64,000 nt of DNA from Rhodamnia argentea (taxonomy: Eukaryota; Streptophyta; Magnoliopsida; Myrtales; Myrtaceae). A program made the position numbers and the translations under genes. How positions within the stretch are numbered: the first letter of the stretch is position 1; each line of letters opens with the position of its first letter. The stretch spans positions 20,094,934-20,158,933 of the forward strand of contig NC_063151.1 in assembly GCF_020921035.1 (NCBI RefSeq), given 5' to 3'. The notes beneath the pieces were generated by a model. The model was not told where the DNA came from, did not search any database, and worked only from the letters and a program-made list of their open reading frames with translations. This document shows positions 24,201 to 33,911 of the stretch, in pieces.

Positions 24201-25839
24201 ACTCACAGTGCTTATATTGACATGCAGCTCTAGTAAATCGGATGTGGAGCCAGAAGCACTTGATTAGAAGTGTCGTGCAAGATCAAAAACTTCATTAGAC
24301 AAATTAAATATTCAGGACATTGATAGGAAAAACCGAGCAAGTCAAGGTCTAAACGTGAACTTTTACCGCTAGCAAATATTGCATAGACATTGCAAGAAAC
24401 CACATAGCATTCGAAAATCTGAAGTCTATTTCATAATCTGTAAGAGGGTGACCAAATACGATGGCAGTTGGGCAAGTATTCCCCCATCGTTAAGTCTAAC
24501 GGTTCAGGACATTTCTCTTTCAAAAGGGCAGCAGGGAATCGATTTCCCCTTGCGGTAGGGTACTGAGAAAGGAAGTCAATCATCGATTATCAATAAAGCC
24601 TGGAGTTAAACTGACCATATGACAAAGAGTTTGTCCAAATTATATCTTGTAGCCTGATACTAATAAGGGAAAGAGCTACAGGTATTATTGCAAACAAGTG
24701 TCCTTCCCAAGCAGCAGATCCCAGTTTGATTCTCACTTTCGGATCCCTACCTCACTAGGCAGATGAAAAGTTTCACTTTCTACTGAATTACAGCTCATTC
24801 TTCACAGAAACCTCCATCCCGCCAAAGAATTTTACGAGACATACTGAATGAAAATGGAAATCTATCAGATACCAACCTGAGTGCAACTTCTTGACGCACG
24901 CTGTATCTAACTTTCTTGTCAAAGCACCTCTCTTTTCTCTTCTGACGAAACCTATTCAAGGAAGCTGCCCTTTGTGGTAGACTACACCGAGGAGGAAACT
25001 CAACAACGCCCTATGGAACACGCAAGCTTATTCAATCGAGCTACTGCAGAAAACACAAAAATACCACGACTAACACAAACCACAGACTCAATGGAACTAC
25101 CCGTTGATTCTGCAAAGCCATGTCCACACCCTGCGTCCCAGATGATAATTCACATCCCCCCAACAGTAATAGTACAGCATGAACCTGAAAGTTAATGGAA
25201 CAAGACAATTCTATGTCATTAAAAGAACGAGCATTACAAACCCACCTCTCTTTAATTTCCATGAGAGAGGTGGCAAAGAAAGAATTATTTTTCTAGTCCC
25301 AGTAATATCCTCTAGAGTATGTACAGTAAAACATGAATAGAAAAAAAAGCTAAGAAGCTAAAAGGCAAGATAAAAACAACCTTCACACTTTTCCCTCCCG
25401 AGTCAAAACTGAAAAGAATTCGGCTTTCAACTACATATTCCCCATCAAACTTCTCCCAGAACCCAAAACGCACAGAACAACTAACTACAATAGGCAATCC
25501 CAATCACATAACAAGCACTACACATCAAATCAGTACCTTTTTGGGCGTGACCGCATCGAACACGTAGACCTGGCCTCGGAACGACAGCGTGAGCTGGCTG
25601 GCCTCCTCCCCGCCGGCCATCCCCATGTCCGCCCCGGTGCCGGGGACATAGACGGCATCCGGCGGGATGTCCTCGATCATCCCGCCCATGCCGGCCCCGG
25701 CGGTGGCGCCGTCGTCGAGAGGCTGGGGCTCGTAGCGGATGTGGGAATTGTCCATGGAGTCGCCGGCGGAGTTCCCGGAGCCGTCATCGTCGCCGGCAAT
25801 CGGCTTGGGCAGGTTCATGTGGTGAGTGTGGGCGTACAT
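18227..25839 (-). CDS. GATA24: GATA24/28-like (ZML) TIFY-CCT-GATA transcription factor
   Basis: Nuclear zinc-finger transcription factor of the ZIM-like/ZML group. Coding exons (minus): 25839-25537, 25184-25101, 25010-24877, 21564-21457, 21345-21240, 18473-18414, 18334-18227. These total 903 nt, or 300 residues, the family's usual length. The TIFY motif starts at residue 84 ([16 protein letters not shown]) and runs across exon 1/2 into VLLLLGG. The CCT domain is at about 143-186 ([20 protein letters not shown]). The GATA finger has cysteines 211, 214, 235 and 238 (C-X2-C-X20-C-X2-C, as in plant class C), followed by [15 protein letters not shown]. The N-terminus is acidic and Gly-rich. ATG 25839 gives [11 protein letters not shown]. 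Intron 6 appears to use a GC donor. Introns 3 (3.3 kb) and 5 (2.8 kb) are long and hold repeats. Confidence 0.93.
19341..19851. mobile_element. probable transposon relic in GATA intron 5
   Basis: The left edge ATGCGTTTGATAAAAACC resembles the reverse complement of the right edge GCGCATGGTAACAATTC. Inside are repeated AAGTAGAAAATCAACTTCT-like motifs and a GC-rich CCGCCGACC-type core (about 19500-19670) set between AT-rich arms. No clear target duplication was found, so edges and class are uncertain. Confidence 0.4.
21565..24876 (-). other. GATA intron 3 (3.3 kb)
   Basis: A long intron between the CCT-coding exons, bounded by a GT donor at 24876 and an AG acceptor at 21565. It holds AT-rich sequence and, at about 23555-23700, one arm of a repeat with the motif CTTGAACTT repeated among pyrimidine stretches. 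No separate gene was recognised on either strand. Confidence 0.6.
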
Positions 25840-26426
25840 TGGGGACAATCGAATCCGATAGTGGAGGACAGAGCCCGGAGCATCACAGGGGGGGCGAGAA
25901 TTGGGCCCGGTCGCCGCGAAACCCTAACCGCAGCGGACGGAGAGAAAGGTTGGATTTTTAGGGGGTGGGGAGAAATGGGAATGGCGGAATCTGTGGAAGG
26001 AGAAGGTTGTGGGGGAGAGAGAGAGAATGATGATTTGAGACAGGAGGATTAAGGGTTTGGCGAGTGTTGATTTTGGAGGAATTGTGAAAAACTGTGAAAA
26101 AGAGAGTGGTGCTCTGTGTCAGATAGATAGAGAGAGAGAGAGACATGTAGAGAGAGAGAGACAGAGCAATTAATTAAATAGAAAAATAAATAAATAAATA
26201 ATAAAAAAAAGTTGCTTCCTTTGGTTCGCGAGAGGGAGAGGGAGCTTGCGACAGCGCCCGAAAGGGTGCCGATGTTCACGAGTTATTGCCCCCCCCTCTC
26301 CCCCTTCTCAAAGTTCACACATTTTCCCCTAAATTAACAACTTCGTACTGTACCTATACCGTATATAAACAAGACACGTGGCTGCACCCTCGAAAAAAAA
26401 ATGAAAAAAAAAAAATTGCCCTCCAA
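25840..26426 (-). promoter_or_regulatory. 5' leader and promoter of the GATA gene
   Basis: Upstream of the minus-strand ATG lies a purine-rich (on the plus strand) region with several GA tracts (about 26010-26165) and a TAAATAAA-rich stretch near 26185-26205. CT-rich leaders are common in plant regulator genes. The transcription start was not assigned. Confidence 0.4.
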
Positions 26427-27051
26427 CAAAGATGTCAAGCGGGTGGATCGGGTCGGACTTTAATCTATCTAGTATGGTCCGATCCATATTGACCCGTTTT
26501 GACTCATTTTTATGCGGTACAAATTTAACGATACGATCCGTAACATGGAAATACTTTTATATTTAACAAAATCATGGAATATTTTTTTTTATAATTTATT
26601 AAGAAAAACGATATTGCTAAAACAGAATTTTTTTAAATTTTTGTATTATTTATTTTTAGAAAATTATTTTTCATTGATATTTTCTTTTCCCTTTTTCTGT
26701 GGCATTTGGAGACAACGGCGGCAGTGGGGGTGCCATGGGCAGTGGCAGCGTTCCAAAATAGTTTTCACATATCTTAATTTTATTTTTTTTCTTGCTTTTA
26801 GGTATAAAAAATTAAAATAAAATATAAAATATAAACTAATATACTTGATGCCCATTTATAAGTGGTGCTTAAGAAGCTACAGGCCACAAGCCAAAAATGG
26901 ATTTAGTCGAAACCTATTAAAATTCACATTTGAATAGGCTTTATATGCCCTAAACCCATATCTGACTCATTTTTTTTTTAAATTTAATAAGTTCATATAT
27001 GATTCAAGTGAATAAAAGTGGGTCAAAGACCCATATTGATACCTCTAGTCT
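26427..27051. mobile_element. hAT-like non-autonomous element (diverged)
   Basis: Left end CAAAGATGTCAAGCGGGT; right end reverse complemented TAGAGGTATCAATATGGGT, the hAT-type pattern TAGAGGTRTCAA. Possible diverged 8-bp flanks are CCCTCCAA and GTCTCCAT (5 of 8, contiguous CTCCA). No coding region was seen. Confidence 0.45.
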
Positions 27052-28408
27052 CCATCCGCAAAGTCTTTTTTTTTTTTTTGGGTCAATCTACCCACAAATT
27101 ATAATGAGTCAAGTTTTGAGAATTTTCTGCTACCGCTCTCCTAGTTGTTGAATTACAATTTCATATTTATATCCAGTTAAATTGTATATAGCCCAACAAA
27201 ATTTGTACGAGGATGTATCTTGTGCTTTGTCACATTATTTTACTGATTATTGTGCCAATCGATCGCTCAAGTTTCATTAATTTGGTGAGTTGATCGCATG
27301 GGATGAAGATTTTATTGTAACGGGCTCACATTAAGTGGCATGATGGCATAAAACCATCGATCAGTCAGAGTGCTTTGATGGGTCATGTAGCACATGGCGG
27401 TGAATCATACGTGCTTTGACGGGTCACGTAGCTTCCATTTGCTACCTGGCCACTCGTTGGAGAGTTTGATGCACTTTATAGGGTTTCCTTTGTAATAAGT
27501 CCTTAGGGATAATCAGCAATTCGGGTTTAATTTGAGAGCCAGCCGAGATCGGCCTGACTTGTTCGATTCAAGGACGACCCCTAAGAGAACCGAGCCGGTT
27601 CATGGGTTGCAAACTTGGGAACCAGCCAGGTTCAACCCCGATTCTTGAGCCTTGATCTCGTAGGAACAAAATGCATCATCCGCTTCTTTAGTAGAACCTA
27701 TTTCGAACCGGCTCTAAAGTGATTATCACGGTTTTTTAAAAATACGATTTCACTGTTTAATGAGAAGTCAACTACTAAAATCCAAAACCTTAAAGTACAC
27801 AAAGGGTTGAGCTAAAACTCACGCGTGTTGGTGTACGTTCTTCTTGCCAATAGGCATGCGACCTTGTTGATAAATGAATTAGAGGGATGGGGATGCTAGT
27901 GTCATTGGTACAGGAGCGCTCTGCAAAAAAGTAAGGTAAAAATAAAAAAAAGAAGAGTTAGAGACATGACAAATCCAAAAAATACACGTCCTCCTATCCT
28001 ATCGATATTATTTGGTAAGGCCAATAAGAAACCTATTCTCCAAAAAGTTCACTCCCTCGGCCCAATTACAGGTCACAACCCTAAGTAAGCGATTTTACAT
28101 ATCAATTTTTAAAAATAGCTTCATATCATCACTTCATCGTGATTTTTGTTCTTAACTCGATCCTAACCCTAGAAAGTTGCGACAAACTACATATTGCATC
28201 CCAACTTCTCATGCCAGCTGCAAATCACCCTCGACATTTCAATTTTCGCACTTTGCCCCCCTGGATTTTAAAAAATTGGTTGCGATGTGTCTCAAGCGTT
28301 AACTCCGACTGAATTTTGCTTCGAGCTATGAGCAAGTTAAGCACACGATGTTTATGGAGGGCGAATTCGTCATTAAAAGCGCACATTGCACGTGAAAGTA
28401 TGTGGCCA
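27052..28408. other. spacer without recognised genes
   Basis: Mixed AT-rich spacer. A stretch at about 27530-27720 repeats GAACCRGC/CGGTT-type words like those in the hAT subterminal regions, and probably derives from such an element. A segment at about 28235-28320 resembles 39945-40050 (see findings). Confidence 0.35.
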
Positions 28409-28417
28409 AACTTTCAA

Positions 28418-29584
28418 GGAAAAATTTCAACTAAGGACTCGAAGTACTCTTATCTTCTCAAATAAAGGTCTAAAGTGGCATAGTAGTTTCAAATAAGCAC
28501 TTGAGGTGATGGAGTCTTAAAAAAGGGCTTGACCAAAAAGGTATTTTCGTCATTTTTCCTTTTTTATTTTTTGACTTTTTTCTTTGCTTTTTCCTTTTCC
28601 TTTTTTTTTTATTTATAAATTTAAAAAAAATTGAAAAGGAAAAGATAAACAAACACGAGCCTGGCGACGATCGCTACCATCCACGAGGACATCTTGAGAC
28701 CCCACATCTTGACACAGCTCGATTGTCCTGCCTTCGCCTTTGCCACCTGCGCCTCCTCCCAGCTCTACTCCCTCTCCTTACGGCGCGACCTTTGGGCCAT
28801 CGCTCCTTCTTCTCTTACTCCTACTCCCTCCTCATTGCCGTCGGGTCTCCGCCAACGACTTCGGGCCCCCGCCCATCGCAACTGATCTTCGCCATCGACA
28901 TCCACTACCGCAATGACCTCATCTTCAGCAGAACCGTGAAGACTGATGCTGACTCCTGGTGGTTCTAGACTTTTAGTGCTTCCCGTTCTGGATTGACGTC
29001 CTAGACCAGAAGGACGCTATCCAAACGGCCATACGTTTCCCGAACGCCGAGCAAGCGCAACACGAGCTCAAGGACGGGCTTCGGTTGAGTTGGGTCCTGA
29101 TCGACTTGGTGGGTCTACAAGCGATGGACTTGTCAAGCCATGCACCGGTGTCGGTGCAGCGGCTCTGGCTGATGGGGGAGTTGCACACGAGTTTCGCGAT
29201 GGTTGTGGAGGCTGGGGAGGGAGGGTTGGCGACAGAGGCGGCGCAGTGCGGGGCTGTGGTGACGTGCGGGGGTTGGGCGGAGGAGGAGGGAGAGGGAATG
29301 CAAGTGAGGGAAGTGAGCCAGCAGGTGGAGGACGGGGACGGAACATACCTGAGCCTTCGTGTGTATTTTTTTAATTTTTTTAATTTCTTAAAAAATAGAT
29401 AAAGGAAAAGACAAAGAAAAAAGGGAAAAAAATCAAAACCAGGGAAATGACAAAAATGCCCTTGAGGCTAGGCCCTTCTTTGAGATTTCATGGTAACTTC
29501 ATGGCCATTATCCGAAATAAAATTCACTTCAGACTCTTATTTGAGAAAATAATGGTATTTTTTATCTTTATTTGAAATTTTCTC
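28418..29584 (+). mobile_element. Pack-MULE-like element, copy C, carrying an F-box gene fragment
   Basis: Termini GGAAAAATTTC and, reverse complemented, GAGAAAATTTC. A 9-bp flank is AACTTTCAA (28409-28417) on the left and AACTTTCGA (29585-29593) on the right (8 of 9), matching Mutator-like target duplications. The arms carry the family repeats and inner-arm motifs (ATTTTCGTCATTTTTCC left, AAATGACAAAAATGCCCTT right). Between them sits a GC-rich core derived from a host F-box gene. No transposase is encoded. Confidence 0.75.
28684..29365 (+). pseudogene. captured F-box protein gene fragment (At2g27310-like)
   Basis: Frame 1 reads an F-box start, EDILRPHILTQLDCPAFAFA then CASSQLYSLS and RDLWA. 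Next, in another frame, come GHRSFFSYSYSLL and FAIDIHYRNDLIFSR, then after a further shift FPFWIDVLDQKDAIQTAIRF, ELKDGLRLSWVLIDLVG, HAPVSVQRLWLMGELHTSF and MQVREVSQQVEDGDGTYLS. The order matches plant F-box proteins of the At2g27310 type from F-box to near the C-terminus. A deletion joins RDLWA straight to GHRSFF, and at least two frame changes break it. The real 3' end is replaced by the AT-rich transposon arm. It cannot make a functional full-length protein. Confidence 0.75.
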
Positions 29585-29593
29585 AACTTTCGA

Positions 29594-30115
29594 TGTTAAT
29601 TTTGCCGGAGGCATTGCCAACATGAATATATAGTCCTGGAATGTGTCTGAACTATCTCTATGTTTTTTTCCTCACGTTTATAGATAACCAGCTTCCATAA
29701 CTGCTCGCGTACGGTCATGTGGCCAGATTTGTATGAAAGATTTAACTAGTCAACGCTAGGGGTTTCGACCAAAACAAAAAAAACGCTAGGGGCCACATTG
29801 CCACCAATTTTAAAAGGTCTGGGAGTAAATTGAAAAAAGTGCAACGGACGTGTAATTTGCTACAATTCCAGAAAACGTTCGGGGCTAGATGTAATTCAAT
29901 CAAAACGAAGCTCTTTCAAAAAAAAAAAAAAAAAAACGAAGCTCTTTCACCTCCTAAGTCAACAAATGACTTTCGACCCAAAAAAAAAAAGTCAACAAAT
30001 GACTGGATGACTCGAAAATACAGTCATGAGAGGCGGCTGTCTTTTTATTCCCGAATTCGCCAAATCCGCAGGCCAGATTCAGATCGCATTTGACTTTGTT
30101 AGCGCCGTCGCCGCC
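29594..30115 (+). promoter_or_regulatory. upstream region of the UGT gene
   Basis: AT-rich spacer with several A-runs (about 29777, 29919-29936, 29980-29990) and a repeated GTCAACAAATGACT phrase (about 29957 and 29991). An in-frame upstream ATG at 30026 precedes the favoured start. No clear TATA box was assigned. Confidence 0.35.
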
Positions 30116-31576
30116 ATGGCAGAGACGGAGACGAAGACGAAGAGCGAGGGCACGACGTCGCTGCACGTAGCGATGTTCCCGTGGCTCGCCGTCGGCCACT
30201 TCATCCCCTTCCTCCGCCTCGCCGACCTCCTCGCTCAGAGGGGCCACAAGATATCCTTCCTCTCCACCCCCCACAACCTCTCCAGACTCCCCAAAATATC
30301 CCCGCACCTGTCCTCCCTGATCACCCTCGTGCCCCTCCCCTTCCCCGAAACCCCCTCCCTGCCCCCGCTCGCCCAGTCCTCCTCCGACGTCCCCAACCGC
30401 CACCAGCAGCTCCTCAAGCCCGCCTTCGACGCCCTCCTCCCCGCGCTCCGCTCCTTCCTCGAGTCCTCCCGCCCCGACTGGGTCCTCTACGACTACGCCT
30501 CCCACTGGCTCCCCGCCCTTGCCGCGGAGCTCCGCGTCCCCCACGCCTTCCTCAGCCTCTTCGCCGCCGTCGTCCTCTCCTTCTTCGGCCCTCCGCCGGA
30601 GCTGGTCTCCGGCAGGAGGTTCCAGTCGGACGGCGGCGGGGACCTCACCGCGGTCCCGCCGTGGGCCCCCGCCGGGTCTGGCCTGGCTTTCCGCCCGCAC
30701 GAGGTCGCGAGGAACGCGGAGCGGTCGGAGGTGAGCGTGGAGACCACGCCGGACACGGTGCGGTTCGGCGTCTCGATCGGGGAGAGCGACGCGGTAGTGG
30801 TTCGGACGTGCGAGGAGTTCGAGCCGGAGTGGCTCGGCCTGCTGCGCGAGCTGTACGGCGACAAACCGGTTTTGCCGGTCGGGTTCTTGCCTCCAATGGA
30901 CGAAGAGGATGAGAGTGACGACGTGGAAAGCACAGAGAGATGGCGATTTATGAAAAGCTGGTTGGATGGGCAGGAGACGAACTCGGTGGTCTACGTGGCA
31001 TTCGGCACGGAGGTCACACTGACCCGGGCCGAGCTCGTCGAGTTGGCTCGCGGGTTGGAGCTGTCCGGGTTGCCCTTCTTTTGGGTGCTTCGAAGGTCAC
31101 CCGGGTCGGATAGGGATGACGGGCTGGAGAGTCTGCCATGCGGGTTCTTAGAGAGAGTGAGGGGCCGAGGGTTCGTCCACTCCGGGTGGGCTCCGCAGGT
31201 GAAGATCCTACGGCATGAGTCGATCGGGGGGTTCTTCACCCATTGTGGGTATAATTCGATGATCGAAGGCCTCTCGTGCGGGCGAATTCTGGTTCTCTTC
31301 CCTGTTATGAACGAGCAAGGGCTCAATGCAAGATTGCTGCTTGCGAAGGGGGTCGCGATCGAAGTGCCCAGGGACAAGATGGACGGGTCTTTCACGGGAG
31401 AGTCGGTGGCCGGGTCGGTTCGGCTGGCCATGGTGGATGAGGCGGGCAAGCCGGTGAGGGCAGCGGCGAGGGAAATGAAGGGCGTGTTTGGAAACAGGGA
31501 GAAAAATGATGGGTACGTGGATGAATTTGTTCGTTACTTGGCAGAGCATAGGAAGCCAAAGCCCGCGATGAAATAG
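30116..31576 (+). CDS. UGT91: UDP-glycosyltransferase, UGT91-like
   Basis: Family-1 glycosyltransferase that transfers sugar from a UDP-sugar to a small molecule in the cytosol. UGT91 members often extend an existing sugar on flavonoids or terpenoids (family knowledge; substrate not inferable). Single exon, 486 residues, normal length. The N-terminal domain has MFPWLAVGHFIPF with likely catalytic His28, and the charge-relay Asp is probably Asp126 in WVLYDYASHW. The 44-residue PSPG nucleotide-sugar box spans 358-401 (WAPQVKILRHES to VMNEQ), ending in Gln, usually linked to UDP-glucose. Its position 22 is Tyr (residue 379, THCGYNS) where Trp is the norm. ATG 30116 sits in an ideal GCCGCCATGG context; ATG 30026 would add 30 residues. 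The gene is strikingly GC-rich against AT-rich flanks. Confidence 0.93.
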   Translation: MAETETKTKSEGTTSLHVAMFPWLAVGHFIPFLRLADLLAQRGHKISFLSTPHNLSRLPKISPHLSSLITLVPLPFPETPSLPPLAQSSSDVPNRHQQLLKPAFDALLPALRSFLESSRPDWVLYDYASHWLPALAAELRVPHAFLSLFAAVVLSFFGPPPELVSGRRFQSDGGGDLTAVPPWAPAGSGLAFRPHEVARNAERSEVSVETTPDTVRFGVSIGESDAVVVRTCEEFEPEWLGLLRELYGDKPVLPVGFLPPMDEEDESDDVESTERWRFMKSWLDGQETNSVVYVAFGTEVTLTRAELVELARGLELSGLPFFWVLRRSPGSDRDDGLESLPCGFLERVRGRGFVHSGWAPQVKILRHESIGGFFTHCGYNSMIEGLSCGRILVLFPVMNEQGLNARLLLAKGVAIEVPRDKMDGSFTGESVAGSVRLAMVDEAGKPVRAAAREMKGVFGNREKNDGYVDEFVRYLAEHRKPKPAMK

Positions 31577-31969
31577 AGCTTTTTGACGAAAATGTAAGAG
31601 CCATTACAAAAGTTGATAGATCTATTGGATTCTTTTGCTAATGTTCTCTAACTTACCCAAGTTTGTGATTGTCGGACTGTACATTATTTACTGTTTGCAA
31701 GATTCGTACCAACTTCCGACAAATCGACAAGACTAATCTGTAATTCGTGACGTTGTTATCTTTCCATGAATTTATTAATGAAAAGGAAAAAAAAATATTA
31801 TTCTAACTTTACTATAACTTGTAACGCACTTTGCACTTAAAAATCCTGGCCTGAATCTTTGTATCTACCTAATCACAAGGAGTCCCGTTTCATGGAATAA
31901 TTACATTGAGCTGATTTAAAAAAAAATCAAAAATTACTTCGAAAAATAAGGGTCAATTTGAAAAATTAA
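31577..31969. other. UGT 3' flank
   Basis: AT-rich. A TTATTAATGAAAAGG stretch at about 31772 may serve as the poly(A) signal region. No gene was seen. Confidence 0.35.
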
Positions 31970-32262
31970 CAAATGTACACTTGGGCGAAGGGTTAAATTA
32001 GTAATTTTCTTTACATCTCCCCATCCCTAGGGCCCAAGTATCATATACATCTCCAAAATAAAGAGCCTTGAATACTAAAAGAAAAGCACCTGTGCATAAC
32101 AAGATTAAGTGAATATGTAGAATTGTGGTTATTTTATTTCTATCTTTTCCATACTTATCTTTCCATAAATAACTAAACAATGGAAAAGATTTTTCAAGAG
32201 TCTCGGGGCCTAGAAGTGCATAATAAATACCGCCAAAACCTAATATTGTAGATGAAATTAGG
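31970..32262 (-). pseudogene. psbC: nuclear plastid DNA: psbC (CP43) fragment
   Basis: On the minus strand it translates as [20 protein letters not shown], then [32 protein letters not shown], the middle of photosystem II CP43. It is broken. A 12-base insertion sits near [11 protein letters not shown], and a one-base loss after DTWA shifts the frame before the region matching GDVRKITNLTLSPS. There is no plastid promoter or full gene, so this is a decayed nuclear insert. Confidence 0.85.
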
Positions 32263-32488
32263 TAGATAGTTTCTATGGGGCGTAGGCCTCCCAAAAGGTA
32301 ACGGAGCTGTGCAAAGGTTTCCTCGAGCCAAATGAAGATTAGCCCTCGAGTGTAAAGGTAGAAGAGAGCTTGACTGCAAGATCTATCCGTTGAGTAATGA
32401 CGAAAGTTAGCCTTAGTGATTCGACAGTGCCGAGTGGAAGGGTAGTCACTTAATGAATAAAAGTTACTTTAGAGACAACAGGTTGATC
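32263..32488 (+). pseudogene. rrn23: nuclear plastid DNA: 23S rRNA fragment
   Basis: Plus-strand sequence follows plastid 23S rRNA domain V: AAAAGGTAACGGAG, GTGCAAAGGTTTCCTCGAG, GAGCTTGACTGCAAGA, GACGAAAGTTAGCCTTAGTG, GTGCCGAGTGGAAGGG, then a decayed ATAAAAGTTACTTTAGAGAC. Most differences from the plastid gene are C-to-T or G-to-A, the mark of methylated DNA decaying in the nucleus. It abuts the psbC piece with no gap. Confidence 0.85.
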
Positions 32489-33047
32489 AAGGACCTTTTA
32501 GAATTCTATGTCACTAAATCTTCTTAGTGGAAAGTATAGCAAGCTGCTCTTTCCTTTCAATCAACAGAGACTTTTTTTTTTTGGTTGCTAAATTGATGAT
32601 GAGAAACTTCCATTGTGGGTAACTTTAATTTTAATTGAACATTTGTCCTTAATTTGGATGATTTTCCTCTGGTCTTATGGCGTTCTGTAATGATTGCACA
32701 ATCCTAGAACTTAAAAGCTTATATAAATTAAAAGTTTGAGCGTCATTTCCAAAATCTCGTACAATTTAAAGGGACCGATTGTGTTAATTTCAGACCATCC
32801 ATCAATTAAATTAGGTTCTTAATTACACATTAACTATTATCTACACAAATCTCTTGCTCGGCAGCTCTTGATATTATCTACAGAAAGGTCTTACTATAAG
32901 ATCTAATATGCATTTGATAAATTTGTGGGAAAAAAAAAGAAGAACTTTTCAAAGAATTCTAGGATGTTTTGCAGGATGAATACTAGAGATGAGGGATAGC
33001 TGTTTTCAACTCACTATGCCTGCACACACACATCATACATACATACA
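32489..33047. other. spacer
   Basis: AT-rich, with a T-run at 32571-32582 and a (CATA)n-like tract at about 33035-33048. No gene was recognised. Confidence 0.35.
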
Positions 33048-33056
33048 TATTAAAAA

Positions 33057-33610
33057 GGGCTCCAAATGCCCTCATTTTTTCAAATAAAGGGTTGGAGTGG
33101 ATTTTGTTTCAAATGAGAGCTTGAAGTGCCATCATTATCTCAAAAAAAGGTTTGAATTGGTTATCATTATTTCAAATAAGGACCTGACACGGGCGATCGA
33201 TCGGCTAGCCAAAATTTTCGAGCGATCAAGGGCATTTTTGTAAAAATATAAATTTAATCTAATTTTTTGTTAAATTAAATTGAAATAAAAAAACATTAAG
33301 TTAAAAAAAAAAAAAGAACACAGACAAGAGAACTAACCTTTCACCCGTGGCCATTGTGGGGTGGCTATGGTGTTCGGGGTCGCCCGTAACCCCGCCGACC
33401 AGAGGCGAGGGCCTATTGCCTAGGCCAAGAGAGGGTAGCGACCATTGATCGGGATCGGACCTTGGATAGGGCCTTTGACCCTCGCCTAGATTTGGGAGAG
33501 GGTCGCGGCCTTCTCACGACTCGGGTGAGGGCCAACAGTCCCTCTCCGAGGCGCCGACGACTTTGACAACCATAGCTACCGGTGGAGCGACAGTAAGACC
33601 TCCCACTTGT

Positions 33611-33643
<33 letters not shown>

Positions 33644-33911
33644 TAATAATTTTGATTTTTTTCAAAATCTCTTAAAAAACAAAAAAAAAATAAAATAAAA
33701 TAGTAAATGACCAAAATGCCCTTAATTAAAGTGACTCATGCCCTTTTTTGAGACTAATATAGTCACTTTACGTCTTTATTTGAAATAATGCGCACTTCGG
33801 GCTATTCTTTGATACAACGAGGGCACTTCTGACCCTTATTTAAAATAAAGTCCACTTCAGACCCTTATTTGAAAAAATGAGGGCACTTGGAGCTCTTTTT
33901 GAAAATTTCAC
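33057..33911. mobile_element. MULE-like element, copy D, GC-rich core
   Basis: Left arm GGGCTCCAAATGCCCTCATT with CAAATAAAGGGTTGGAGTGG and further repeats. The right arm holds the inverted equivalents (AATGAGGGCACTTGGAGCTC, then TTTTTGAAAATTTCAC). Flanked by identical TATTAAAAA (33048-33056 and 33912-33920), though this is low-complexity. The inner-arm motifs CAAGGGCATTTTTGTAAAAA and TAAATGACCAAAATGCCCTT frame a GC-rich core (about 33345-33600) with repeated CGAGGGCC/GAGGGTCGC words and a 30-base T-run at 33612-33641. The core does not read as a gene I know. Confidence 0.65.
33612..33641. repeat. poly-T tract
   Basis: About 30 consecutive T bases at the inner edge of the copy D right arm. 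Confidence 0.85.

Noticed and set aside
29085-29402. Functional small protein from the captured F-box segment
   Set aside because: The 105-residue frame is the C-terminal part of the captured gene, lacks the F-box and runs into transposon sequence. Expression is unproven.
30026-30115. Upstream in-frame start of the UGT
   Set aside because: It would add 30 residues not typical of UGT91. ATG 30116 has an ideal context and leaves a normal length.
29954-30933. Long minus-strand and alternate plus-strand frames over the UGT gene
   Set aside because: High GC makes stops rare in all frames. The protein strings are low-complexity shadows of the UGT91 frame.
31998-32294. Intact psbC-like open frame
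   Set aside because: It looks open for ~98 residues but is an internal fragment with a 12-base insertion and a downstream frameshift, so it was annotated as a pseudogene.
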